A stretch of DNA of 64,000 nucleotides, taken from Fallopia convolvulus. Taxonomy: Eukaryota; Streptophyta; Magnoliopsida; Caryophyllales; Polygonaceae. The first letter of the stretch is position 1, and each line of letters starts with the position of its first letter. This document shows, piece after piece, positions 52,042 through 62,682 of this stretch. Below the pieces are notes generated by a model. That model ran no database searches. It was given only the letters and a program-made list of their open reading frames with translations, and was not told where the DNA came from. The position numbers and the translations under genes were made by a program. The DNA lies in NCBI GenBank assembly GCA_964016875.1, contig OZ024720.1, positions 38,097,106 to 38,161,105 on the forward strand. Direction: 5' to 3'.

Positions 52042-53815
52042 CGCTCCTAAGGTTTGACTTTATTCTTTTATTCGATCGGTCTTGATTTTGTAGTGTAGAA
52101 TGTGCTTATTGGCATGATAATATCCTTTTTCTTTATGCTTATGCCTAGATGTCTTTAAAGTTCACTTGTATTTTCTGCTTTTGCCTTTATAAATTGACTT
52201 GTGATCTAACATTGCACGCCAAGTGTTTGATGAAATGTCCATGTAAATGTCAATCGTAAAAGTGGCATTCGGTTTCTAGTTTCGAATTTATGCTTTTTTT
52301 CGATCGGTCTTGATTTGGTAGTTTAGAATGTGCTTATTAGCTTGTTACTATCCTTATTCTTTATGCTTATGCCTAGATATCTTTAAAGTTCACTTGTTTT
52401 TACTCCTTTTACCTTTAAAATGACTTGTGATCTAACATTGCACGACATGTGTTTGATGAAATGTCCATGTTAAAGTCAATCCTAAAAGTGGCATTCGATT
52501 TCTTGGTTCGAGTTTATGCTTTTATTAGATCGGTCTTGATTTTGTAGCGTAGAATGTGCTTATTGGCTTGTTACTATCCTTATTCCTTATGCTTATGCCT
52601 TGATGTCTTTAAAGTTCACTTGTTTTTACTCCTTTTACCTTTAAAATGACTTGTGATCTAACATTGCACGACATGTGTTTGATAAAATGTCCATGTTAAA
52701 GTCAATCCTAAAAGTGGCATTCGATTTCTTGGTTCAAATTTATGCTTTTATTCGATCGACCTTGATTTTGTAGCGTAGAATATGCTTATTGGCTTGATAC
52801 TATCCTCATTCTTTATGCTTATGCCTATATGTTTTCGAAGTTCAATTGTTTTTTATCCTTTTGCCTTTAAAATGACTTGTGATCTAACATTGCACGACAA
52901 GTGTTCGATGAAATGTCCAAGTAAATGTCGCTCCTAAGGTTTGACTTTATTCTTTTATTCGATCGGTCTTGATTTTGTAGTGTAGAATGTGCTTATTGGC
53001 ATGATAATATCCTTTTTCTTTATGCTTATGCCTAGATGTCTTTAAAGTTCACTTGTATTTTCTGCTTTTGCCTTTATAAATTGACTTGTGATCTAACATT
53101 GCACGCCAAGTGTTTGATGAAATGTCCATGTAAATGTCAATCGTAAAAGTGGCATTCGGTTTCTAGTTTCGAATTTATGCTTTTTTTCGATCGGTCTTGA
53201 TTTGGTAGTTTAGAATGTGCTTATTAGCTTGTTACTATCCTTATTCTTTATGCTTATGCCTAGATATCTTTAAAGTTCACTTGTTTTTACTCCTTTTACC
53301 TTTAAAATGACTTGTGATCTAACATTGCACGACATGTGTTTGATGAAATGTCCATGTTAAAGTCAATCCTAAAAGTGGCATTCGATTTCTTGGTTCGAGT
53401 TTATGCTTTTATTAGATCGGTCTTGATTTTGTAGCGTAGAATGTGCTTATTGGCTTGTTACTATCCTTATTCCTTATGCTTATGCCTTGATGTCTTTAAA
53501 GTTCACTTGTTTTTACTCCTTTTACCTTTAAAATGACTTGTGATCTAACATTGCACGACATGTGTTTGATAAAATGTCCATGTTAAAGTCAATCCTAAAA
53601 GTGGCATTCGATTTCTTGGTTCAAATTTATGCTTTTATTCGATCGACCTTGATTTTGTAGCGTAGAATATGCTTATTGGCTTGATACTATCCTCATTCTT
53701 TATGCTTATGCCTATATGTTTTCGAAGTTCAATTGTTTTTTATCCTTTTGCCTTTAAAATGACTTGTGATCTAACATTGCACGACAAGTGTTCGATGAAA
53801 TGTCCAAGTAAATGT
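52042..53815. repeat. Two almost identical 887-bp tetramers
   Basis: 52042-52928 and 52929-53815 match over essentially their whole length and share private variants: GCTTTTTTTCGATC, TGGTAGTTTAGAATG, TATTAGATCGG, ATTCCTTATGC and TTCTGCTTTTGCC. This is the youngest visible amplification in array B. Confidence 0.88.
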
Positions 53816-56800
53816 CGCTCCTAAGGTTTGACTTTATTCTTTTATTCGATCGGTCTTGATTTTGTAGTGTAGAATGTGCTTATTGGCATGATAATATCCT
53901 TTTTCTTTATGCTTATGCCTAGATGTCTTTAAAGTTCACTTGTATTTTCTCCTTTTGCCTTTATAAATTGACTTGTGATCTAACATTGCACACCAAGTGT
54001 TTGATGAAATGTCCATGTAAATGTCAATCGTAAAAGTGACATTCGGTTTCTAGTTTCGAATTTATGCTTTTATTCGATCGGTCTTGATTTGGCAGCGTAG
54101 AATGTGGTTATTAGCTTGTTACTATCCTTATTCTTTATGCTTATGCCTAGATATCTTTAAACTTCACTTGTTTTTTCTCCTTTTACCTTTAAAATGACTT
54201 GTGATCTAACATTGCACGACATGTGTTTGATGAAATGTCCATGTTAAAGTCAATCCTAAAAGTGGCATTCGATTTCTTGGTTCGAGTTTATGCTTTTATT
54301 CGATCGGTTCGTATTTTGTAGCGTAGAATGTACTTATTAGCTTGTTACTATCCTTATTCTTTATGCTTATGCCTTGATGTCTTTAAAGTTCACTTGTTTT
54401 TTCTCCTTTTGCCTTTAAAATCACTTGTGATCTAAATTGCAAGCCAAGTGTTCGATGAAATGTCCATGTAAATGACACTGCTAAATGTGGCATTCGGTTT
54501 CTAGGTTCAAATATATGCTTTTATTCGATCGGTCTCGATTTTGTAGTGTAGAATATGCTTATTTGCTTGATACTATCCTCATTCTTTATGCTTACGCCTA
54601 GATGTTTTCGAAGTTCAATTGTTTTTGCTCCTCTTGCCTTTAAAATGACTTGTGATCTATCATTGCACGACAATTGTTCGATGAAGTCTCCAAGTAAATG
54701 TCGCTCCTAAGGTTTGAGTTTATGCATTTATTCGATCGTTCTTGATTTTGTAGTGTAGATTGTGCTTATTGGCTTGATACTATCCTCATTCTTTATGCTT
54801 AAGCTTAGATATCTTTAAAGTTCACTTGTCTTTTCTCCTTTGGCCATTAAAATGACTTCTGATCTAACTTTGCACCCCAAGTGTTTGATGAAATGTCCAT
54901 GTAAATGTCAATCGTAAAAGTGGCATTCGGTTTCTGGTTTCGAATTTATGCTTTTATTCGACCGGTCTTGATTTGGTAGCGTAGAATGTGCTTATTAGCT
55001 TGTTACTATGATTATTCTTTATGCTTATGCCTAGGTATCTTTAAAGTTCACTTGTTTTTTCTCCTTTTACCTTTAAAATGACTTGTGATCTAACATTGCA
55101 CGACATGTGTTTGATGAAATGTCCATGTTAAAGTCAATCCTAAAAGTGGCATTCGATTTCTTGGATCGAGTTTATGCTTTTATTCGATCGGTCTTGATTT
55201 TATAGCGTAGAATGTGCTTATTGGCTTGATACTATCCTTATTCTTTATGCTTATGCCTAGATGTCGTTAATGTTCACATGTTTTTTCTACTTTTGCCTTT
55301 AAAATCGCTTGTGAACTAACATTGCACGCCAAGTGTTCGATGAAATGTCCATGTAAATGACACTGCTAAATGTGCTATTCGGTTTCCAGCTTCACATTTA
55401 TGTTTTATTCGATCGATCTCGATTTTGTAGTGCAGAATATGCTTATTTGCTTGATACTATCCGCATTCTTTATGCTTACGCCTAGATGTTTTTGAAGTTC
55501 AATTCTTTTTTCTCCTTTTGCCTTTAAAATGACTTGTGATCTATCATTGCACGACAAGTGTTCGATAAAGTCTCCAAGTAAATGTCGCTCCTAAGGTTTG
55601 AGTTTATGCATTTATTCGATCGTTCTTGATTTTGTAGTGTAGATTGTGCTTATTGGCTTGATACTATCCTCATTCTTTATGCTTAAGCTTAGATATCTTT
55701 AAAGTTCACTTGTCTTTTCTCCTTTGGCCATTAAAATGACTTCTGATCTAACTTTGCACCCCAAGTGTTTGATGAAATGTCCATGTAAATGTCAATCCTA
55801 AAAGTGGCATTCGGTTTCTGGTTTCGAATTTATGCTTTTATTCGACCGGACTTGATTTGGTAGCGTAGAATGTGCTTATTAGCTTGTTACTATCCTTATT
55901 CTTTATGCTTATGCCTAGATATCTTTAAAGTTCACTTGTTTTTTCCCCTTTTACCTTTAAAATTACTTGTGAGCTAACATTGCACGCCATGTGTTTGATG
56001 AAATGTCTATGTAAATGTCAATCATAAAAGTGGCATTCGGTTTCTAGTTTCGAATTTATGCTTTTATTCGATAGGTCTTGATTTTGTAGCGTAGAATGTG
56101 CTTATTGGCTTGATATTATCATCATTCTTTATGCTTATGCATAGATGTCGTTAATGTTCACATGTTTTTTCTTCTTTTCCCTTTAAAATATCTTGTGAAC
56201 AAACATTACTCGCCAAGTGTTCGATGAAATGTCCATGTAAATGACACTCCTAAATGTGGCATTCGGTTTAAAGGTTCGAATTTATGATTTTATTCAATCG
56301 GTCTTGATTTTGTAGTGTAGAATTTGTTTATTTGCTTGATACTATCCTCATTCCTTATGTTTATGCCTAGATGTCTAAAGTTCTTTTGTTTTTTCTCCTT
56401 TTGCCTTTAAAATTACTTGTGATCTAACATTGCACGCCAAGTGTTTGATGAAATGTCAATGCAAATGTCAATCCTAAAAGTGGCATTGGGTTTCGAGTTT
56501 CGAATTTATTCTTTTATTTGACCGGTCTTGATTTTGTAGTGTAGAATGTGCTTATTGGCATGATAATATCCTTTTTCTTTATGCTTATGTGTAGATGTCT
56601 TTAAAGTTCAGTTGTTTTTTCTCCTTTTGCCTTTATAAAATGATTTGTGATCTAACATTGCACGCCAAGTGTTCGATGAATGTGATGTCTCTCTATTTGG
56701 TGGTGTTTTCATATGTGATTTCCTTTGTAAATATGTTTCTTTTTCCCCTTTTCTTGTGCGTTTTGTTCCTTTTTAGCCTAGTTCCCGTATTTCTATGAGA

Positions 56801-56991
56801 TTCGGAGACTACGCACCTTTTATGTGTTTTGTAGGTAATTTGGCATGAATCAAGGATCGATTTGAAGGAGGGTCGAGACATGGAGCAAAGGACGAGCTAA
56901 AGCGGGAAAGAGAGAAGCAAGCCATGAAGAAGAACAAGAGAAGCCAACTAAGAAGAAGGTGGAACGAGGTCAGGACCGAGTTGCAACCACA

Positions 56992-57082
56992 TCGGGCCCG
57001 ACTTTGAAGTCTCCAACCTCGGACCGAGATGCACAGTAACTCGGGCCCGAGGTCCTCCGTGTCGGTCCGAGTCGGTCACCGA
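56992..57082. repeat. Palindromic TCGGNCCGA cluster 1 (LTR, upstream of TATA)
   Basis: TCGGGCCCGA at 56992, TCGGACCGA at 57019, TCGGGCCCGA at 57041, TCGGTCCGA at 57062 and a variant TCGGTCACCGA at 57072. The first four starts are 27, 22 and 21 bases apart. Position upstream of the TATA box would suit regulatory binding sites, but no binding protein can be named from sequence alone. Confidence 0.75.
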
Positions 57083-57140
57083 ACTACTTGGGCTCCAAGT
57101 CACGAATTTGTGGACTTCCACTTTTGCCCTTCATCTAATC

Positions 57141-57147
57141 TATAAAA
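57141..57147 (+). promoter_or_regulatory. TATA box of the gypsy LTR
   Basis: TATAAAA in the context ATCTATAAAAGGCCC, a good plant TATA match. Transcription would start near 57170, which would set the U3/R border. Confidence 0.65.
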
Positions 57148-57295
57148 GGCCCTCTTGTCTTCTAAGAAAGGGTTCCCACACACACACAAAAAGAAGGGAA
57201 CCCAGGGGATACTTGGAGAGCAAGGAGGAAGAAGAGGAGAAGGAAGGGAGAGAGAATCGGCCAAGGGAGGAAGTCTTGATAGGTTTTGTTGGTAG

Positions 57296-57440
57296 ATTTG
57301 CTTTGATTTGCTTTGTTCTTGTGGATTTGAAAACCCTTGATTTGGATTTGTGGATTGCTTTGGATTTGAATGAAACTTTGCTTTGTTTTGAGATTGATTA
57401 TGATGATTGCTTTCCCTTTTGATTTGATTGCTTTCTTTGC
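57296..57440. repeat. Low-complexity GATTTG/CTTTG stretch
   Basis: Repeated words GATTTG, CTTTG and GGATTTG without a strict period, within the transcribed part of the LTR. Any open frame here is a by-product of composition. Confidence 0.6.
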
Positions 57441-57833
57441 TTGTCCCATGGAGTAGATCTCCTTGATCTTGGGTTATTGAGGGAAACCCAAGCTAGGTTT
57501 AGGCTAGAAACCCCAATTCCATAGCCTTGAGTGTTTGATCTAAGGAACCCACTCTACATAGAGCTACAATTCCTTGCGAAAGTTGGGAATCAAGGCTTGA
57601 GATTGGCAAAGTAGCGAAAGAGAACATGTTTCAATCTCAAGACCTTGCTTCGAAGGGGATTTCCCCATGGATCGAGGTGTAGATGTGGTTGGAACGAGGG
57701 CGAAAGCACTCGATCCTAGTCCGATCATCACTCATTGCCTGAATTGGGGTGAAAAGCCTTAATCTACTAGGGAAGGAACCCAAAAGCCCAAGATCTACTT
57801 TTAAAATCTTTGAGTTCGACATCCCCAGCTACC

Positions 57834-57916
57834 TCGGGCCCGACTTACCCAGTGTCGGTCACGAATTCCTCTTGTCGTCAACCTCGGGCCTGACGTGACC
57901 TCAGTGTCGGTCCCGA
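57834..57916. repeat. Palindromic TCGGNCCGA cluster 2 (LTR, downstream part)
   Basis: TCGGGCCCGA at 57834, TCGGTCACGA at 57855, TCGGGCCTGA at 57884 and TCGGTCCCGA at 57907. Same motif family as cluster 1, with more decayed copies. Confidence 0.7.
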
Positions 57917-58084
57917 CTGTTTTCTTTGTTTTCCTTTGTTTTATGCTCTCCTTTCTAGCTTCCTAGTATCTAGGCACATCGATCGAGTAGACTTCCCGAG
58001 TGTTCGACACCCACCACGTGCTACAACGGGGTCGGGTTATAAATTGTATCTCTTGACCCTCGCATCCGAGAGCGATCAAAAGAT

Positions 58085-58102
58085 TGGCGCCGTTGCCGGG
58101 GA
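58085..58102 (+). promoter_or_regulatory. Primer-binding site, tRNA-Asp
   Basis: TGGCGCCGTTGCCGGGGA, 18 bases complementary to the 3' end of plant tRNA-Asp including CCA. Minus-strand DNA synthesis starts here. It follows the LTR end by six bases. Confidence 0.9.
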
Positions 58103-58129
58103 AGTCTAAGTGCATTGAGTGCCAATTTG

Positions 58130-58226
58130 GTGAGTTTCTTGTGTTTTGGTAGTGATTTGGGTGAGGGAATAGCCCAAACCCTTTGTTTGCTTTTGATTTG
58201 TTTTGATTTGTGTTTTTGTTTCGTAG
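58130..58226 (+). other. Probable leader intron (97 bp)
   Basis: Starts with GTGAGT after TTTG (58130), has a T-rich body and ends in a pyrimidine-rich stretch followed by TAG (58224-58226), four bases before the gag ATG. Donor, acceptor, length and base composition all fit a plant intron. Whether it is spliced is not known. Confidence 0.5.
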
Positions 58227-58230
58227 GTGT

Positions 58231-59979
58231 ATGCTAGCTCGTTCCTCCCGCGGAACACTTGAGCTTGAGTTTGTGAGTGATCCGGAAAGTATTCTCAAGG
58301 AAGCCCGAAGAAGGAAAAGGATGGCGAATCAAGCTCTCCATGTTGATGAGGAGTTGGCTCAACTTAGGGCCGAAATGGCTAGATTGCAACTTGAGAGGGA
58401 CAATCAAGAGGAGATGGCAAGAAGAGAACGGGAGCAACGGATGAGAGCCGAGGCTCAACTCAACGCTCTACCCCGGAATGCACGCCAATACATGCATCCG
58501 GAGTTGAGGGTACCCGAGCCGGCTATTGTGCTTCCCGAGGTTGCCAAGAATTTTGAGATCAAGACGCAATTCATCTCCCTCATCAAGCGTGATCAATTCG
58601 AGGGCCGTCCACATGAGTGTCCCATAGAGCACGTCAAACGCTTTGTGGACATGTGTGAGGCGATCTCTACCGATGAAGAGACATTGGAGTATGTGCTTCT
58701 AAAGGCGTTCAAATGGTCACTTGGGGGCAAGGCCACACATTGGCTCGAGAGCCAAGCTCCTAGGTCAATCACAACTTGGAAGACACTCTATGACGCTTTC
58801 TTGATGAAGTTCTTCCCACCCTCAAAGACAACCGAGTTAAGAAGGAAGATTGCAAGCTTTCAACAAGGTCCGAATGTGCCCCTCTTCGAAGCATGGGACC
58901 GTTTCAAGGAGATGTTGCGCCAATGTCCTACTCATGGCCAACAACCATATGTGCTTCAAGACATCTTTTTCCAAGGCATCAATCCGGTAACGAAGGACAA
59001 GCTCAATCTCCACACCGATTGTGGGTTCATAGACTTGACACCGGATCAAGCTTGGGAGCTACTTGACAAGCTATCCGATTATGAGGCCATGTATGGGGTG
59101 AGTCAAGCTAGCAAGGAGGTAAAAGTTCAAGGTGAAGGTGCAAGGAAGTTATATGATCCAAAGGGAGAAGACATTGATAGGGATGTGAAGCTCCAATTCC
59201 TTGAAGGTGAAGTGAGCAAGCTTAAGAGGCAAGTCCACTACTACAAGCAAAATGCTAGAGCTTGTGAGGAGTGTGGATCCTTTGCACATGCTACACAAGT
59301 TTGTCCGAATGAGAGCCAAGTGCGCTTGGCCGAGCGAATTGAGGAGGCAAACTATGTTCGAGGAAATTTCGGTGGAAGAGGCAATTTCAACAATGGTGGC
59401 AATGGCCGGTGGAACAACGGTCAAGCTCAAGGATACAACAACAACTTCAACCAAAATGAGCCAAGGGCGCCACCACCACCATATAGACCACCGGGATTCA
59501 ATGAGTTACAAACATTTGCTCAAGAGATGAGAGATGGGTTCAAGGAGATGAGGACCCAATTCAATGAGTTTGGTGCATGGAGGAGGCAAGTCGACAATCA
59601 ATTTGCTCAAATTGCGACTCAAGCCCCAAGAGAGAATGGAAGACTTCCGGGCCGACCCGAGGAGAATCCTAGAGCTCAAAACGATCAAAATGAAGTCCGG
59701 GCAATTGGGTTGAGAAGTGGCCGAAACCTACCCGAGCCACACGTGCCTAAGAAGAACGAAGAGAGTCGGACCAACCTACCCAGAAGTCGGGTCCGAAGTT
59801 CCCCGAAGTCGACCCAACAAGAAGACCGACTCCTTCACCACGGACCGAGGTCGAGAGCAACTCGGGACCGACGTACACAGACCTCGATCCAACCCCTCTG
59901 TCCAGGACCGAGATTCCCAACATCGGGCCCGACATGGTTCCCAAGTCGGTCCAACCAGGAAGTGTTGCAAATGAAGTAG
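58231..59979 (+). pseudogene. gag: Gypsy gag with one CCHC zinc knuckle
   Basis: ATG at 58231 (MLARSSRG) is preferred over the GTG at 58210, which lies inside the probable intron. Order of parts: a charged helical N-terminus (about residues 20-75 from this Met) rich in Glu/Arg heptads; the retrotransposon gag (capsid) domain about 115-235, with FEGRP, FFPPSKT and FQQGPN; a CCHC knuckle at 345-358 (CEECGSFAHATQVC, 59263-59304); a Gly/Asn-rich then Pro-rich tail; then helical sequence. The native reading stops making sense near 59751-59766, just after the LRSGR motif typical of the gag-protease linker. From there the pol frame is open, so about the last 70 residues of this frame are out-of-frame translation. 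The protein forms the particle and packages RNA. Confidence 0.88.
59766..59953. repeat. Palindromic TCGGNCCGA cluster 3 (gag-pol linker)
   Basis: TCGGACCA at 59766, TCGGGTCCGA at 59787, CGGACCGA at 59841, TCGGGACCGA at 59862, a half-decayed GGACCGA at 59905, TCGGGCCCGA at 59923 and TCGGTCCA at 59946. The same motif family as in the LTR, but inside coding sequence between gag and protease, and next to the gag-pol frameshift. Confidence 0.75.
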
Positions 59980-62527
59980 GGAAGTCCAAAGAAGTTGATC
60001 CAAGCAAGATTCAAGGTGCAACAACTCTTCCATATCCCTCGAAGAAGCCAAAAGATGTTGTTGAGAACAAGTTCAAGAGGTTTCTCAAACTCTTGCAAGG
60101 CTTGAACATCTCTATCCCGTTCACCGATGCATTGAGCGAGATGCCATCTTATGCCAAGTTTTTAAAGGAGATTTTGAGCAAGAAGAGGTCCATAGTGGAA
60201 ATGCAAGATGAAGTCAAGACCTTGGAGTTACCACAAAAGCTAGGAGATCCCGGTCGCTTCGCTATAACCATTGGTGTGGGGTCTCAAAATTTCCAAGCCT
60301 TGTGTGATCTTGGAGTAAGCACGAGCATCATTCCTTACACCATATGGAAATCCACATCTATGGGTCTCATAGCTCCGGTCAACATGAGGTTAACGATAGC
60401 GGATGGGTCGTCCATCGAACCAATTGGTATCGTCGAGGATTATCCCGTTTGCATTGAAGGCCACTATGTCCCAATCGACTTTGTTGTAGTGGACATGATA
60501 GAAGTGCCGGGTGAACCGATCATACTAGGGAGACCTTTCCTTGCTACGGTTGGGGCAATCATTGATGTAAAGAAGGGCCACTTGTCTCTTGACATTGGAG
60601 GAAGAGAAATTGAGTTTTTCTTTAGGCCAACTTCAAAAGGGACCGTACATAAGGAAGCTAAGATGATCCAAGTTCCTCTTGGATTGCAATGGGAAGCTGT
60701 TTCTAAGAAGTCAAGGCCAAGGGAGCTTAGGTTGAAAGCCACCCCACCACCTAGAGAAATTGAGATAGAGCACCAAGGTCTAGCCCTCAATATGATTGAG
60801 CATGAGCAATTGCAGGAAAGGATGTCTTATTTGGAGGTGTTCAAGGCCAAGAAAGAAGATGTTCAAGCACCACCGGAATCATCTCAAGAACTCAAGGAGC
60901 TTCCAAAAGATTTGAGGTATGCATTTCTTGGACCCAACTCTTCTTTACCCGTAATCATAAATGCCAACTTGAATGATGAGGAGGAGTCTAAGTTGTTAGA
61001 GGTTCTAAGAAAACATAGAGGAGCTTTAGGATATTCACTAGAGGAACAAAAGGGAATCTCTCCCACAATTTGCATGCATAGGATTTATATGGAGGATAAC
61101 CATAAACCCACTATTGAACCCCAAAGAAGATTAAATCCTAACATGAAAGAAGTGGTAAAGAGTGAAATACTTAGGATGTTGGATGCGGGAATTATCTTCC
61201 CAATTTCCGATAGCAAGTATGTCAGTCCCGTGCATGTAGTTCCTAAGAAAGGAGGTCTCACCGTTGTGCAAAATGAAAAGGGAGAAATGATACCTATGAG
61301 AACCACAACAAAATGGCGTATGTGTATTGATTACCGTAAGATTAATAGTGGCACTCGCAAAGACCATTTTCCTCTTCCTTTCATAGACCAAGTCCTAGAA
61401 AGATTAGCACAACATGAATATTTTTGCTACCTTGACGGGTATAGCGGGTTTTGGCAAATCCCTATTCATCCCGATGATCAAGAGAAGACGACATTCACAT
61501 GTCCTTATGGGAATTTTGCCTATAGACACATGCCTTTTGGTTTATGTAATACGCCTGCAACATTTCAAAGATGCATGATGTCTATCTTCTCCGATATGGT
61601 TGAGGATATAGTAGAAGTGTTTATGGATGATTTCTCCGTCTATGGTTCCTCATTTGATGTTTGCTTAGCTAACTTAGACAAGGTTTTGACTAGATGTGAG
61701 GAGACTAGTTTGGTGCTTAATTGGGAAAAATGTCACTTCATGATGAAGGAGGGCATAATGCTAGGACACCTCGTTTCAAGTAGGGGGATAGAGGTAGATA
61801 AAGCTAAGGTTGAAATAATTGAAAAACTACCTCCTCCCTCTTGTGTTCGTGATGTTATGAGTTTCTTAGGTCATGCAGGATTTTATAGACGGTTCATCAA
61901 GGATTTTTCTAAAATTGCAAAACCATTGTCTAACCTCTTGATGAAGGATGTGCCCTTTGTATTATCCGAGGATTGCATGAGTTGTTTTTGTAGGTTGAGA
62001 GATGCCTTGATCTCGGCTCCAATAATGGCGGCACCCGATTGGAATCTTCCATTCCAGGTGATGTGTGATGCTAGTGATTTCGCCGTAGGGGCCGTCCTTG
62101 GGCAAAGGAAGGATGGAAAGTTGCATGCCATCTACTACGCAAGCAAAACTTTGGATGAAACTCAGTGCAATTACACAACAACGGAGAAAGAGTTTCTTGC
62201 GATAGTGTTTGCGTTTGAGAAATTCCGTTCATATCTTGTGGGATCAAAGGTGGTAGTCTTCACGGACCATGCGGCAATCAAATACCTCATGAAGAAGAAA
62301 GATGCAAAGCCGAGGCTTCTAAGATGGATGCTCCTTCTCCAAGAGTTTGACCATGAGATCAAGGACAAAACTGGTGCGGAAAATGCGGTAGCGGATCATC
62401 TATCCCGTTTGCCCATCGAGTACATGTTGGAGATGGAGGATGGTTTGACTATAGATGATTCAAGAGCAGATGAAGGTCTCATGAGCGGAAAGGAGGAAAG
62501 GAAGGGTGGATCGACGAACCGAGTAAG

Positions 62528-62682
62528 TCGGGCCCGAGGTTCAGAACATCGGACCGAAGGCAAGGCAAGTACGAGTGAGTCGGGACCGAGGACTTCAACA
62601 TCGGGCCCGAGTGACCTGTGTGTCTGCGAAGCTGGACCGGCGTCCAACCATGTCGGGCCCGGTACACTTCAATGTCGGTCCG
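62528..62682. repeat. Palindromic TCGGNCCGA cluster 4 (RNase H-integrase linker)
   Basis: TCGGGCCCGA at 62528, TCGGACCGA at 62549, TCGGGACCGA at 62580, TCGGGCCCGA at 62601, TCGGGCCCGG at 62653 and TCGGTCCG at 62675, with spacings of 21, 31, 21, 52 and 22 bases. It keeps the pol frame open. It lies where the polyprotein has a dispensable linker. Confidence 0.78.

Larger units (their letters stand above)
43856..55585. repeat. Tetrameric higher-order repeat block, 886-887 bp unit
   Basis: The short-monomer marker CGCTCMTAAGG falls at 43856, 44743, 45630, 46728, 47615, 48501, 49610, 50269, 51156, 52042, 52929, 53816, 54702 and 55586. Ten of the 13 intervals are between 884 and 887 bp. The exceptions (1098, 1109 and 659) are about one monomer longer or shorter. 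The unit equals three monomers of about 227 bp plus one short monomer of about 206 bp. Confidence 0.88.
38209..56680. repeat. Satellite array B, same monomer, tetrameric higher-order repeats
   Basis: About 18.5 kb, roughly 83 monomers, of the same satellite in the same orientation as array A and in phase with it once the copia element is removed. Monomer types and order differ from array A. Near the insertion there are hexameric units of about 1.33 kb; from about 43.9 kb a tetramer of 886-887 bp dominates. The last monomers before the gypsy element (about 55.2-56.7 kb) are more diverged, with small deletions. Short frames in it, such as those near 41390, 42086 and 45359, are repeats of the same satellite segment and not genes. 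Confidence 0.96.
56683..58078 (+). repeat. 5' LTR of the gypsy element (about 1.4 kb)
   Basis: Begins TGATGTCTCT at the satellite junction and ends GCGATCA six bases before the primer-binding site. It contains a TATA box near 57141, a short CA repeat (57177-57190), a purine-rich AGGA/GAAG stretch (57215-57270), a low-complexity GATTTG/CTTTG region (57296-57440), and two clusters of TCGGNCCGA-type palindromes. The end next to the primer site is secure; the start is uncertain by two bases because the other LTR is not in view. Confidence 0.82.

Noticed and set aside
1..56680. Telomeric repeats, tRNA or rRNA genes within the satellite
   Set aside because: No TTTAGGG runs, no tRNA A/B box pairs with a cloverleaf and no rRNA-like segments were seen. 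The only tRNA-related sequence is the tRNA-Asp primer site at 58085.
56595..57449. Short frames across the satellite-LTR border and in the LTR low-complexity region
   Set aside because: They span a junction between unrelated sequences or consist of GATTTG/CTTTG-type repeats. No protein features.
59747..60098. Minus-strand frames over the gag-pol linker with Gly/Pro/Ser-rich translations
   Set aside because: They arise because TCGGNCCGA palindromes are stop-poor in several frames; not evidence of an antisense gene.
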